Counted from the stretch's first letter, positions 6,764 through 14,690 are shown. The stretch is DNA of 30,526 nt from Bacteroidales bacterium UBA1219 (GCA_002309295.1 DBXF01000054.1:1-30526), one strand, 5' to 3'. Notes: generated by a model from the letters alone, not told the origin. Numbers and translations: made by a program.

Positions 6764-8089
6764 ATGAGAACATTTCGTTTGGGTGGCGTTCACCCCGAAG
6801 AAAACAAAATATCGACCAACGCAAAGATAGAGGTCTTTCCGTTGCCGAAACAGGCTGTGGTATTCCTCAACCAGCACCTTGGCGCCCCCGCCACTCCCGT
6901 GGTGGCCAAAGGCGATGCCGTGAAGACCGGACAGCTCATCGCCAAAGCCGAGGCTTTCGTTTGTGCCAACATACACTCGCCCGTAACAGGCACGGTGAAC
7001 AAAATCGACACCATGAAAGACATCTTCGGTTACAACAAAACCGCCATCGTCATCGACGTGGCCGAGACCGAGGAATGGGTTGAGACTGTGGACACAACCC
7101 CCGACATCAAACGCGAGATAACCCTTTCGCAGAAAGAGATTATCGACAAGATGAAAGAGATGGGCATAGTGGGACTTGGCGGAGCCACCTTCCCCACACA
7201 CATCAAATATATGATTCCCGAAGGCAAGAAAGCCGAATACCTGCTTATCAACGCCGCCGAGTGCGAGCCGTACCTCACCAGCGACCACCGCGTTATCCTC
7301 GACCACACCGAGGAGGTGCTTATCGGCATCAGCGTCCTGCGCAAGGCTCTGGGCGTGCCAAAAGCCTATATCGGTATCGAGAACAACAAGCCCGAACCTA
7401 TAGCCCGTCTGCAAGAGATGGCCAAACAGTTCGAAGGCATCGAGGTCGTTCCCCTGAAGGTAAAATATCCTCAAGGCGCTGAAAAACAGCTTATCTACTC
7501 AATCACCCGCCGTTGCGTGCCAAGCGGCAAGCTGCCTATCGACGTGGGATGTGTGGTGAACAACATCGGCACCGCTTTCTCGGTGTACGAGGCCGTGCAG
7601 AAAAACAAGCCTCTTATCGAGACCATTATGACGGTGACGGGCAAGTCGCTCGGCCAGCAGCACAACTACGTGGTGCGTATCGGCACGCCGTTCAGCGATC
7701 TGGCCAACGCAATCGGCGGTCTGCCCGAGGATACCTGCAAGATTATCAGCGGCGGCACCATGATGGGCAAAGCCATCGTCAATATCGACGGACCTATCGT
7801 GAAAGGTACTTCGAGCATGCTGCTTATCAGCGAGAAAGAGGCTTACCGTTTCGAGGAACAGGACTGCATACGCTGCGGTAAATGTGTCAAGGCATGCCCC
7901 ATGGGACTGGAGCCTTACCTCTTCTCGAGCCTCATCAACAACGGCAAGTTCCAAGAGGCCGCCGACAACCACCTGATGGACTGTATGGAGTGCGGATGCT
8001 GCCTCTTCTCGTGTCCGGCCCACAAGCCCCTCACTGACGAGATACGTCTGGCCAAGACCAAACTCCGTCAAATGCAACAAAAGAAATAA
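6764..8089 (+). CDS. rnfC: RnfC, NADH/flavin-binding peripheral subunit of the RNF complex
   Basis: The 441-residue product has a barrel-sandwich (biotinyl-like) N-terminal region, then the nucleotide- and FMN-binding segment typical of RnfC (GLGGATFPTHIKY, INAAECEPYLTSDHR). A SLBB-like region follows, and two C-terminal 4Fe-4S clusters: Cys368-x2-Cys371-x2-Cys374-x3-Cys378 and Cys407, Cys410, Cys413, Cys417. RnfC exchanges electrons with NAD+ on the cytoplasmic face. The length matches the family. It is tightly packed behind rnfB (5 bases) and 25 bases before rnfD, in the usual B-C-D order. Confidence 0.95.
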   Translation: MRTFRLGGVHPEENKISTNAKIEVFPLPKQAVVFLNQHLGAPATPVVAKGDAVKTGQLIAKAEAFVCANIHSPVTGTVNKIDTMKDIFGYNKTAIVIDVAETEEWVETVDTTPDIKREITLSQKEIIDKMKEMGIVGLGGATFPTHIKYMIPEGKKAEYLLINAAECEPYLTSDHRVILDHTEEVLIGISVLRKALGVPKAYIGIENNKPEPIARLQEMAKQFEGIEVVPLKVKYPQGAEKQLIYSITRRCVPSGKLPIDVGCVVNNIGTAFSVYEAVQKNKPLIETIMTVTGKSLGQQHNYVVRIGTPFSDLANAIGGLPEDTCKIISGGTMMGKAIVNIDGPIVKGTSSMLLISEKEAYRFEEQDCIRCGKCVKACPMGLEPYLFSSLINNGKFQEAADNHLMDCMECGCCLFSCPAHKPLTDEIRLAKTKLRQMQQKK

Positions 8090-8114
8090 CCAACATAACA
8101 TAAAGTAATCGACA

Positions 8115-9095
8115 ATGAAGTTATTAAACGTTTCAGGCTCGCCCCACGTGCATAGCGGGGAGTCAGTAAAAAGAATAATGTGGGATGTCAACATCGCGTT
8201 GATACCCCTGTTGCTGACAGCCATACTGTTTTTCGGCTTCGACGCCCTGTTTGTATGCTTGGTGTCGGTGGCCAGCTGTCTGCTTTTCCAATGGTTGATA
8301 GAAAAATTCCTGCTTAAAACCAAGACCACCATCACCGACGGTTCGGCAATAGTCACCGGCCTTCTGCTGGCCTTCAACTTGCCGTCGAACCTCCCGCTGT
8401 GGATAGTGGTTATCGGAGCTTTGGTGGCCATAGGCATCGGCAAAATGTCGTTCGGAGGCTTGGGTAAGAACCCCTTCAACCCCGCATTGGTCGGACGTGT
8501 GTTCCTGCTTATCTCGTTCCCAGTACAGATGACCACATGGCCCCGTCCGCTGGGAATTTGCAACATCTTTGCCAACGGTGCCGTTGACGCCACCACGGGT
8601 GCCACACCCCTTGCCGCTTTCAAAGAGGCTGTCAAGGCCGGCGGCAGCATCGACCTGCCCAGCCTGATGGACGCTTTCCTCGGACACATGGGCGGCTCGC
8701 TCGGCGAAATCTCCGCTCTGGCAATAATCATCGGCGGTATCTACCTGCTTTGCCGCAAGGTTATCAGCTGGCACATCCCCGTGTCGTTCATCGGCACCGC
8801 ATTCGTGTTCGGCGCCATACTGTGGCTCTGCAACCCCAATATGTATATGGACCCCGTTCATGTGATACTCTCCGGCGGTATAATGCTGGGCGCTGTGTTT
8901 ATGGCAACGGATATGGTTACATCGCCCATGTCCAAATGGGGACAGGTGGTGTTCGGTATCGGATGCGGACTGCTCACCATCATCATACGTAACTGGGGCT
9001 CGTACCCCGAAGGCGTGTCGTTCGCCATTCTGCTGATGAATGCCTGCGTTCCGCTGATCAACAAAGGTTTCAAACCAAAACGTTTCGCAAAATAA
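8115..9095 (+). CDS. rnfD: RnfD, membrane subunit of the RNF complex with covalent FMN
   Basis: The 326-residue polytopic membrane protein of the NQR2/RnfD family has several clear transmembrane segments (for example IALIPLLLTAILFFGFDALF and ALAIIIGGIYLLC). Its flavinylation motif TGATPLA places the FMN-bearing threonine at residue 164. The conserved FGGLGKNPFNPALVGR segment is present. RnfD forms part of the ion-translocating core with RnfA, RnfE and RnfG. The start is the ATG beginning MKLLNVSGSPHVHSG. It is followed 13 bases later by rnfG. Confidence 0.95.
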   Translation: MKLLNVSGSPHVHSGESVKRIMWDVNIALIPLLLTAILFFGFDALFVCLVSVASCLLFQWLIEKFLLKTKTTITDGSAIVTGLLLAFNLPSNLPLWIVVIGALVAIGIGKMSFGGLGKNPFNPALVGRVFLLISFPVQMTTWPRPLGICNIFANGAVDATTGATPLAAFKEAVKAGGSIDLPSLMDAFLGHMGGSLGEISALAIIIGGIYLLCRKVISWHIPVSFIGTAFVFGAILWLCNPNMYMDPVHVILSGGIMLGAVFMATDMVTSPMSKWGQVVFGIGCGLLTIIIRNWGSYPEGVSFAILLMNACVPLINKGFKPKRFAK

Positions 9096-9108
9096 AGGAG
9101 GATGAGTT

Positions 9109-9705
9109 ATGGCAAAAAAAGCTGAATCCACATTACTTAATATGGTGCTGGTGCTGACCATCATCGCCGTAGTTACGGCCGCCGCACTGGCATTTCTGAA
9201 CAACGTCACCAAAGGTCCTATCGCCGACGCTAAGAAAGCCAAGACCGAGGCCGCCATCAAAGAGGTGCTGCCCGAATTTGCTTCGCTGAAAAGCGCGAAA
9301 GTGATGCTCGACGGCGACAAGGACTCCACAAACTGCAACCTCGCCTTCAACGCCTCCGACGAGCTGGTCGGCGTGGCCGTTGAGTCTTCGACAGAGAAAG
9401 GCTTCAGCGGACACCTCGGCGTGATGGTCGGTTTCGACGCCGAAGGCAACATCACGGGCTACAACGTGCTGGAGACTCAGGAGACCCCCGGCCTCGGCTC
9501 CAAAGCCGGCGAGTGGTTCCAGAAAGACGGCAAAGGCTGTGTTGTCGGCATGAACCCCGCAAACAACAATATGACTGTTAAAAAGGACGGCGGCGACGTG
9601 GATGCCATCACAGCGGCAACCATCAGCTCGCGCGCTTTCTGCGACGCGATAACCCGTGCTTACGAAGCTTTCACCAAAGTAAAAGGAGGAACAGACAATG
9701 AGTAA
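9109..9705 (+). CDS. rnfG: RnfG, FMN-carrying subunit of the RNF complex
   Basis: The 198-residue product has an N-terminal transmembrane helix (about residues 11-30), then an FMN-binding domain facing the periplasm. The flavinylation site is in DAITAATISS with the acceptor threonine at about 171; the usual Gly of the S/T-G-A-T motif is Ala here, a variant that should still accept FMN. ETPGLGSKAGEWF is a conserved RnfG segment. A strong ribosome site (AAAGGAGG) precedes the ATG, stronger than at most starts here. Its last 8 bases overlap the start of rnfE, implying coupled translation. Confidence 0.95.
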   Translation: MAKKAESTLLNMVLVLTIIAVVTAAALAFLNNVTKGPIADAKKAKTEAAIKEVLPEFASLKSAKVMLDGDKDSTNCNLAFNASDELVGVAVESSTEKGFSGHLGVMVGFDAEGNITGYNVLETQETPGLGSKAGEWFQKDGKGCVVGMNPANNNMTVKKDGGDVDAITAATISSRAFCDAITRAYEAFTKVKGGTDNE

Positions 9706-10294
9706 CATGCTTTCGAAAATAGGAACAATAGCCAAAAACGGCCTTATCAAAGAAAACCCCACCTTTGTGCTGGTGCTGGGTATGTGCCCCACGCTGGGCG
9801 TAACCACCTCGGCCATCAACGGTATGGGTATGGGCTTGGCCACCACCTTCGTGCTTATGATGAGCAACCTCGTTATTTCGTGCCTCAAGAGCGTCATCCC
9901 CGACAAGGTGCGTATCCCCGCCTTCATCGTTATCATAGCCACTTTCGTTACGATGCTGGCAATGGTGATGGAAGCTTACGTGCCGTCGCTGTTTGAGGCT
10001 CTGGGCTTGTTCATCCCCCTTATCGTGGTGAACTGCATAGTGCTGGCACGTGCCGAGTCCTTCGCTTCGAAGAACAACCCCCTGCTGTCGCTTTTCGACG
10101 GTCTGTTCATGGGCTTGGGCTTCACCCTCGCACTGACACTGCTCGGACTCCTGCGCGAGATACTCGGCAGCGGCTCGGCTTTCGGTTTCAAATTCGTTGA
10201 AGGCGACGCCATGCTGCTCTTCGTCCTTGCGCCCGGCGGTTTCATCGGACTGGGACTGCTCAGCGCAATAGTAAATTATTTCCGTAACAAATAA
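9698..10294 (+). CDS. rnfE: RnfE, membrane subunit of the RNF complex
   Basis: The 198-residue membrane protein belongs to the RnfA/RnfE (NqrD/NqrE) family. KENPTFVLVLGMCPTLGVT near the start and IPLIVVNCIVLARAESFA in the middle identify it as RnfE rather than RnfA, whose first motif would be LGICPFLGVS-like in a protein starting MNEY-type. About six transmembrane helices are expected. The start overlaps rnfG by 8 bases, with the ribosome site (AAAGGAGGAA) inside the rnfG coding region. The family partner rnfA normally follows at once, but the next 320 bases hold no open frame for it. Confidence 0.93.
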   Translation: MSNMLSKIGTIAKNGLIKENPTFVLVLGMCPTLGVTTSAINGMGMGLATTFVLMMSNLVISCLKSVIPDKVRIPAFIVIIATFVTMLAMVMEAYVPSLFEALGLFIPLIVVNCIVLARAESFASKNNPLLSLFDGLFMGLGFTLALTLLGLLREILGSGSAFGFKFVEGDAMLLFVLAPGGFIGLGLLSAIVNYFRNK

Positions 10295-10397
10295 TGAGAT
10301 TGTTCGTATATAACAGATTGTAAATTATAGTATTGACAAAAAAATAAGAAAAAATAAAGATAAGAAATACATAAATAAATAGAAAATGCGTTTTTGC
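10295..10397. other. Gap after rnfE, A/T-rich, no rnfA
   Basis: This short A/T-rich stretch has no open frame or recognisable rnfA remnant. No terminator hairpin was seen right after rnfE. Together with the structured RNA and its terminator it fills the 322 bases between rnfE and the fimbrillin-like gene. Confidence 0.6.
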
Positions 10398-10405
10398 TAA
10401 CTTTG
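10398..10405 (+). promoter_or_regulatory. Bacteroidota -7 box (TAACTTTG) before the structured RNA
   Basis: TAACTTTG matches TAnnTTTG. No TTTG lies 20 bases upstream, so the -33 element is lacking. Transcription would start near 10409-10412, exactly where the outer stem of the predicted RNA begins. Confidence 0.5.
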
Positions 10406-10542
10406 GTTTACTCGAAATCAGCAATCTTGATAACCACCAAAAGGAAAGCGGAAATGCTTACGGGAAACCGTGAGCTTTCTTTGTATGGTGGTAGGTATGC
10501 TGAACCTCGAGTAACCCAAAGGAACTCGCGGTTCTTTTTTTT
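10405..10542 (+). ncRNA. Unassigned structured RNA (rod-like fold plus intrinsic terminator)
   Basis: Nested stems read directly from the sequence. TACTCGA (10409-10415) pairs with TCGAGTA (10507-10513), TCAGCA (10418-10423) with TGCTGA (10498-10503), and ACCACC (10433-10438) with GGTGGT (10487-10492). AAAG-AAA near 10440-10448 can pair with TTTCTTT near 10476-10482. The apical hairpin GCTTACGG (10456-10463), GAAA loop, CCGTGAGC (10468-10475) has 8 pairs and a GNRA loop. A terminator follows at once. A promoter box sits at the 5' end, so an independent RNA of about 130 bases is plausible; a leader or attenuator of the fimbrillin gene at 10617 is the alternative. It does not show the SRP, tmRNA, RNase P, TPP or cobalamin signatures that I know. 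Confidence 0.6.
10518..10542 (+). terminator. Intrinsic terminator of the structured RNA
   Basis: AAAGGAAC (10518-10525), loop TCGCG, GTTC with following Ts (from 10531), then eight Ts at 10535-10542. The stem is GAAC/GTTC extended by G-T and A-T pairs. It lies between the RNA fold and the fimbrillin-like gene, so that gene needs read-through or its own start. Confidence 0.7.
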
Positions 10543-10616
10543 GTGTTTTTCAAATATAAGTAAGTAAGAAAAATAATAAAAGTAATTTAAATAGTAATTT
10601 AATTTTAAAGACAAAA

Positions 10617-12416
10617 ATGAAGAACAAGTTCAAAACTATCGGCGGCTTGGTTGCTCTGAGCATGATACTGGCAACGGCTGCATCGTGCAAAAAAGACAAA
10701 CTTTCCGAAGACGTTAACCAACCTATTCCCGGCGTGGAGCGCACAATAAACGTTTCGGCTACCTTGCCACAACCCACCGAAAAAGCCTACCTCGACGTAA
10801 CCGACGGCCGCAAGGTGAAATGGGAACCCTCCGACGCCATAAATGTAAACGGCAGTAACCTTGCCCTTACTAATCTTTATACCGACCCCACAAAGGCCAG
10901 GTTCGAAGGCACCACATACGCTATCTCTTCAGGCAGCAACGATGTTTATTGGTTTGTGTACCCAACTATCCTGGCAGGAACGGCTAGTGGTAGCACTATC
11001 CCGAGCAGTTTTACCGCGAACAGGCTTACCGTTACCTTGCCCGATGTGCAGACTTTCGACCTCTCGCAGACAAAAATTCTGGAAGGCAGCACATATATGG
11101 CTGCCAAGGCCAGCGTGCCTGCCGGACAAACCAACTTGAATTTCTCTATGAAAAACCTCTGTGCGGTGTTGAAAATCCACCTGTCCGCAACAGGCGTGAG
11201 CAACACCAATGTGGAGCGCATTGTTTTCAACAGTAGCAGCCGGCTCAATGGCGATTTTTATTTCGACGGCAGCGCAGTGACGGCGAGCACCGCCTCTGTC
11301 TGCAACTATCTTACCATAAACCTCACTGACGGCACCAACAGCTATATCGACATCGCTGGTGGTGTTGACGTGTACGCCATCCTGCCTCCGATCAACAGCA
11401 GCAAACTCAGCATGACAGTGTATAACACCGACGGCCTTGAAGTGACAAAAATCGCCTCAAGCGTCACCCTTGCACAAAACACTATGTACACCAACAATTT
11501 GAATGTTACGGCATTTTCGGCACCGGTTACCTATTTTTCCGTTAGTGCTTCAAAACGTGTTGTTTTTGCTCCCGGCAACCTGCAATGGAGTGCTACAAAT
11601 GGCGGAGCAACAGCCACAACACATGCCGTGGCTGGCGGTGGCACAGCCGATGGTACATGGCGTTTCGCTTCCAACCAGTGGAATTATATTGGCAATGCCG
11701 CAGGCAACAACACTGCTGCCGCAAGCCGCGAAACCCAAGCCGCATGGATAGACTTCTTTGGCTGGGGAACAAGCGGTTATCACGATGTGAATGATGTGAA
11801 TAACGTTTTTTATTATCCATATTCATCCAGCAACACTAACTTGGGATATTCTACCAATACATACGGCTATGGCCCTTCCACGGATATGACCGACCCCAAC
11901 CTTGTAGGTACAAGCGCAAACTATGATTGGGGCATTTACAATGCCATTTATAACCCCAAGACCAACACAACCGACCCCGCCGGCACATGGCGCACCCCGA
12001 CTAGTTCTGAGTTGCTGTATGTTATAGGGACAAGGACCACTTGCTCCGGTGCGCGCTTTGCCAAAGCACGAGTTAGTGGAGTTAATGGTTTGATTATCAT
12101 TCCCGATAACTGGAATGTAAATGCGTACACATTGAATGATATCAATGTCAGCAATGCACAATTTACTTCAAACACTATTACTTCTACCCAATGGAATGTT
12201 CTTGAGACAAGCGGATGCGTATTTCTTCCTGCTTCAGGCGGCCGCAATGGCACTTCAATCTTTAATGTTGGTTCCTACGGTGGCTACTGGTCTGCCACGA
12301 GCAGTAATAGCACCAACGCGATTTCTATGTTTTTCAACATTAGCGGTGTGGCCTCAAACTACAACTACTACCGCTACGATGGAAGGTCCGTCCGCCTTGT
12401 GAAAGAGGTGTACTAA
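10617..12416 (+). CDS. Fimbrillin-like lipoprotein with a C-type-lectin/FGE-like C-terminal domain
   Basis: The 599-residue product has a lipoprotein signal peptide (lipobox TAASC, Cys24). The N-terminal region, about 38-300, has the layout of fimbrillin-family proteins (KVKWEPSDAINV, ISSGSNDVYWFVYP, NLCAVLKIHLS, VDVYAILPP). The C-terminal region, about 303-599, resembles the Fib_succ_major/DUF1566 and FGE-like fold: FSVSASKRVVFAPGNLQWS, WIDFFGWGTSGY, GTWRTPTSSELLYVI, CVFLPASGGRNG, GGYWSAT, and the ending DGRSVRLVKE. It is probably a surface adhesin or tip-type pilin. The last 45 codons contain many AAC/TAC codons before GRSVRLV, the pattern of diversity-generating-retroelement targets, but no retroelement is visible here. 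It follows the structured RNA and has its own terminator. Confidence 0.8.
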   Translation: MKNKFKTIGGLVALSMILATAASCKKDKLSEDVNQPIPGVERTINVSATLPQPTEKAYLDVTDGRKVKWEPSDAINVNGSNLALTNLYTDPTKARFEGTTYAISSGSNDVYWFVYPTILAGTASGSTIPSSFTANRLTVTLPDVQTFDLSQTKILEGSTYMAAKASVPAGQTNLNFSMKNLCAVLKIHLSATGVSNTNVERIVFNSSSRLNGDFYFDGSAVTASTASVCNYLTINLTDGTNSYIDIAGGVDVYAILPPINSSKLSMTVYNTDGLEVTKIASSVTLAQNTMYTNNLNVTAFSAPVTYFSVSASKRVVFAPGNLQWSATNGGATATTHAVAGGGTADGTWRFASNQWNYIGNAAGNNTAAASRETQAAWIDFFGWGTSGYHDVNDVNNVFYYPYSSSNTNLGYSTNTYGYGPSTDMTDPNLVGTSANYDWGIYNAIYNPKTNTTDPAGTWRTPTSSELLYVIGTRTTCSGARFAKARVSGVNGLIIIPDNWNVNAYTLNDINVSNAQFTSNTITSTQWNVLETSGCVFLPASGGRNGTSIFNVGSYGGYWSATSSNSTNAISMFFNISGVASNYNYYRYDGRSVRLVKEVY

Positions 12417-12433
12417 TTATTAATGAGTAATTA

Positions 12434-12468
12434 GAAAAAAAATCCGTGGCGTTGTCACGGATTTTTTT
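12434..12468 (+). terminator. Intrinsic terminator after the fimbrillin-like gene
   Basis: ATCCGTG (12442-12448), a 7-base loop, CACGGAT (12456-12462), flanked by an A-run and a T-run of seven. It starts about 20 bases after the stop codon. The loop and stem closely resemble the palindrome at 1622-1638, suggesting that a dispersed repeat serves as the terminator. Confidence 0.8.
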
Positions 12469-12857
12469 GGTTTATGTTTTGTGCTATTGTGCCAGTCCTA
12501 CGGACTTGTGGCTACGCAATGCTAACCCCCAACGGGGGTGTAATACCACAGGCAGGGGTGTGAACCCCTGCATACGAAACAACCAAATACAATATGAACC
12601 CCGTAGGGGTGGCATTATTATAAATCCGTGTGAATTCGTGCCATCCGTGGTCGTTTTTTTTACGAAAATTACCGTGAATGTCCCATTACTTTATTTGTGG
12701 GTAATTTGTGGAAATTTGTGTTTAAAATGAACACGGAAATATTTTTCGTGTTTTTCGATGTTGAAAAAAAACAAATCCGTGTAAATTCGTGCCATCCGTG
12801 GTTGAAAATGAAAATTGGGCGAAAAATGTTTCGCCCCTACATTTCAACTTTCAATTA
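12469..12857. repeat. Intergenic region with short palindromes and a 30-base repeat
   Basis: No gene is seen. Palindromes: ACCCCC (12525-12530) with GGGGGT (12534-12539), GCAGGGG (12552-12558) with CCCCTGC (12565-12571), and ACCCC/GGGGT in 12598-12610. A 30-base word (AAATCCGTGT..AATTCGTG..) at 12622-12651 recurs with one mismatch at 12773-12802. Next to the ygiQ-type gene, GGGCGAAA (12817-12824) pairs with TTTCGCCC (12829-12836). Read on the minus strand that hairpin is followed by a T-rich stretch, so it may terminate the gene at 12858. Confidence 0.65.
12817..12836 (-). terminator. Possible terminator of the YgiQ-type gene
   Basis: The perfect 8-base stem GGGCGAAA/TTTCGCCC with a 4-base loop lies 21 bases past the stop of the minus-strand gene. 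The minus strand continues AATTTTCATTTTC, which is T-rich but not a clean T-run. It also belongs to the dispersed intergenic repeats. Confidence 0.45.
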
Positions 12858-14645
12858 TCAATTTCCAATCAGTTTCCTTATCAGGTCTTCGTTGTGCGAT
12901 TTTATCAGCGACTGCCGTATGGCGTTGCGGTTTTCAGCTTTGTACCAGAAAAACATGCGGTTTTGTTCGCGTTTCTCGTTGGGGTGGCGGGCCACAAAAA
13001 CCTTCTCCATGGTGGCGGGGTTGTAGCCGGTGTAGTACATCTCGGTGGCCAGCGTCATGGGGGTGGGGGTGAAGTCCTGAATCTGCTCCAGCTTGTAGCC
13101 CATGCCTTTCATCGTTATGGCCAGTTCCGCCATGTTGCGCAGACGGCATCCCGGGTGCGACGAAATAAAATAAGGTATCAGCTGCTGGTTGAGTCCGTGC
13201 TTGCGGCAGATGTCGTCGAAACGCCGTTTGATGTCGCCGAACAGCCTGAACGACGGTTTCCGCATGCATTGCAGCACCTTGTCCGACGTATGTTCTGGAG
13301 CCACCTTCAGCCTGCCCGACACATGGTGTCGCACCACCTCCTCCCAGTATTTGTATCCCGCGTTGTCGTCGGTGAAAAGGTCGTAGCGTATGCCGCTGCC
13401 TATGAACAGGTGTTTCACCTTGGGCACGGCGCTGGCCTTGCGGCAAAGCTCTATCAACGGGCTGTGGTCGCTGTTGAGGTTCTTGCAGTGGCTGGGGTGT
13501 ATGCACGAGTAGCGGCTGCATTTGCGGCACAGCTCGGCATTACGGCCTTTCATGCGGTACATGTTTGCCGAAGGTCCGCCGAGGTCGGTTATCACGCCAT
13601 GGAAATCGGGACGTTCCGCCAGCAGTGCCACCTCGCGCAGAATTGAGTCCTCGCTGCGGCTCACCACCTGCTTGCCCTGATGTGCCGAGATGGTGCAGAA
13701 CGAGCATCCTCCGAAACAGCCGCGGTGGGTGTTCACCGAAAATTTTATCATCTCGAAAGCCGGTATCGCCCCGCGTTTGGCGTATTTGGGGTGGGGCAGA
13801 CGCATATAAGGCAGCTCGAAACTCCGGTCGAGGTCGCTCTGGCTGAAGTCGGTGTCGGGTGGGTTTATCACAACGTATTGTTTGCCAATGGGTTGCACGA
13901 TGCGTTTGGCTTCGATTTTGTTGCTTTCCAGCTCTATGTGGTGGAAATTCTGCGCCTGTTTGAATTTGTCTTTCTGGCAGGCCTCGTGGGAGTGTAGCGT
14001 TATCGTCTCCCATTGCTCTGTGGCATGCACCTTGTCGGTGATGTATCCCACCTGCGGGTGGCTGTGCAGATGGCTTATCGGCAGTCCTGCGTTCAGCGTG
14101 TCGGCGATGTCCACAATCACTTTCTCGCCCATGCCGTACACCAGCAGGTCGGCGTTGGTGTCGGCAAGGATGGAGGGTTTCAGCGTGTCGCTCCAGTAGT
14201 CGTAGTGCGTCAGTCGCCGCATCGAAGCCTCTATGCCACCTATCACCACGGGGGTGTCGGGGAAAATCTGTTTCAGGATTTTGGCATATACGTATGTGGC
14301 GTAGTCGGGACGGAAGCCTGCCTCGCCGCCGGGCGTGTAGGCGTCGTTGGAGCGCAGACGTTTGGCGGCGGTGTAGTGGTTCACCATACTGTCCATGCAT
14401 CCCGACGAGGCGCTGAAGAAAAGCCTTGGCTTGCCCAGCTTGCGGAAATCGCGCAGGTCGTCGCGCCAGTTGGGCTGTGGCAGTATCGCCACACGGTACC
14501 CCGCCGCCTCCAATGAGCGGGCTATCACGGCGTGGCCGAAACTGGGATGGTCCACGTAGGCGTCGCCCGACACCACTATCACATCCACATAGTCCCAGCC
14601 GCGCTGCTCTATCTCTTTCGCCGTTATTGGAAGAAAACCGCTCAT
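12858..14645 (-). CDS. YgiQ-family radical SAM protein
   Basis: The 595-residue product has the UPF0313/YgiQ layout. The N-terminal part resembles a cobalamin-binding-like domain (DVIVVSGDAYVDHPSFG, QPNWRD). The radical SAM core carries the CxxxCxxC cluster motif at Cys310, Cys314 and Cys317 (HRGCFGGCSFCTI). Segments specific to the family follow, such as IGSGIRYDLF, KVAPEHTSDKVL and YFISSHPGC. It should bind a 4Fe-4S cluster and S-adenosylmethionine; the reaction of YgiQ proteins is not established, to my knowledge. It lies 73 bases downstream of pgk on the same strand, with a strong hairpin just before its start. Confidence 0.9.
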   Translation of the reverse strand: MSGFLPITAKEIEQRGWDYVDVIVVSGDAYVDHPSFGHAVIARSLEAAGYRVAILPQPNWRDDLRDFRKLGKPRLFFSASSGCMDSMVNHYTAAKRLRSNDAYTPGGEAGFRPDYATYVYAKILKQIFPDTPVVIGGIEASMRRLTHYDYWSDTLKPSILADTNADLLVYGMGEKVIVDIADTLNAGLPISHLHSHPQVGYITDKVHATEQWETITLHSHEACQKDKFKQAQNFHHIELESNKIEAKRIVQPIGKQYVVINPPDTDFSQSDLDRSFELPYMRLPHPKYAKRGAIPAFEMIKFSVNTHRGCFGGCSFCTISAHQGKQVVSRSEDSILREVALLAERPDFHGVITDLGGPSANMYRMKGRNAELCRKCSRYSCIHPSHCKNLNSDHSPLIELCRKASAVPKVKHLFIGSGIRYDLFTDDNAGYKYWEEVVRHHVSGRLKVAPEHTSDKVLQCMRKPSFRLFGDIKRRFDDICRKHGLNQQLIPYFISSHPGCRLRNMAELAITMKGMGYKLEQIQDFTPTPMTLATEMYYTGYNPATMEKVFVARHPNEKREQNRMFFWYKAENRNAIRQSLIKSHNEDLIRKLIGN

Positions 14646-14655
14646 CTTTATATGG

Positions 14656-14690
14656 ATAAGGGGCTATCAACAGCGCCGACAGCCCCTTAT
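14656..14690 (-). other. Hairpin in the leader between pgk and the YgiQ-type gene
   Basis: ATAAGGGGCT (14656-14665) pairs perfectly with AGCCCCTTAT (14681-14690) over 10 bases, with a 15-base loop. It lies 10 bases upstream of the minus-strand start at 14645. On the minus strand it is preceded by an A-run and not followed by Ts; on the plus strand it is followed by T-rich sequence. It may terminate read-through, or hide the ribosome site of the gene below. Confidence 0.55.

Noticed and set aside
5802..6824. 340-codon minus-strand open frame opposite rnfB
   Set aside because: It is the complement of a clearly coding RnfB frame with intact cluster cysteines; the long antisense frame follows from GC-rich codon use.
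7499..8731. 410-codon minus-strand open frame over rnfC and rnfD
   Set aside because: It crosses two real genes, has no recognisable domain and reads as His/Asp-rich shadow sequence.
8163..9455. 430-codon minus-strand open frame over rnfD and rnfG
   Set aside because: This is a shadow of two well-identified genes; the composition is typical of antisense frames.
10405..10542. Assignment of the structured RNA to SRP RNA
   Set aside because: The apical loop and its 3' strand lack the conserved SRP pattern (GGAA-type loop with AGCAG on the 3' side).
10295..10616. Hidden or frameshifted rnfA
   Set aside because: No stretch in any frame shows RnfA motifs or a hydrophobic run; the region is A/T-rich filler and structured RNA.
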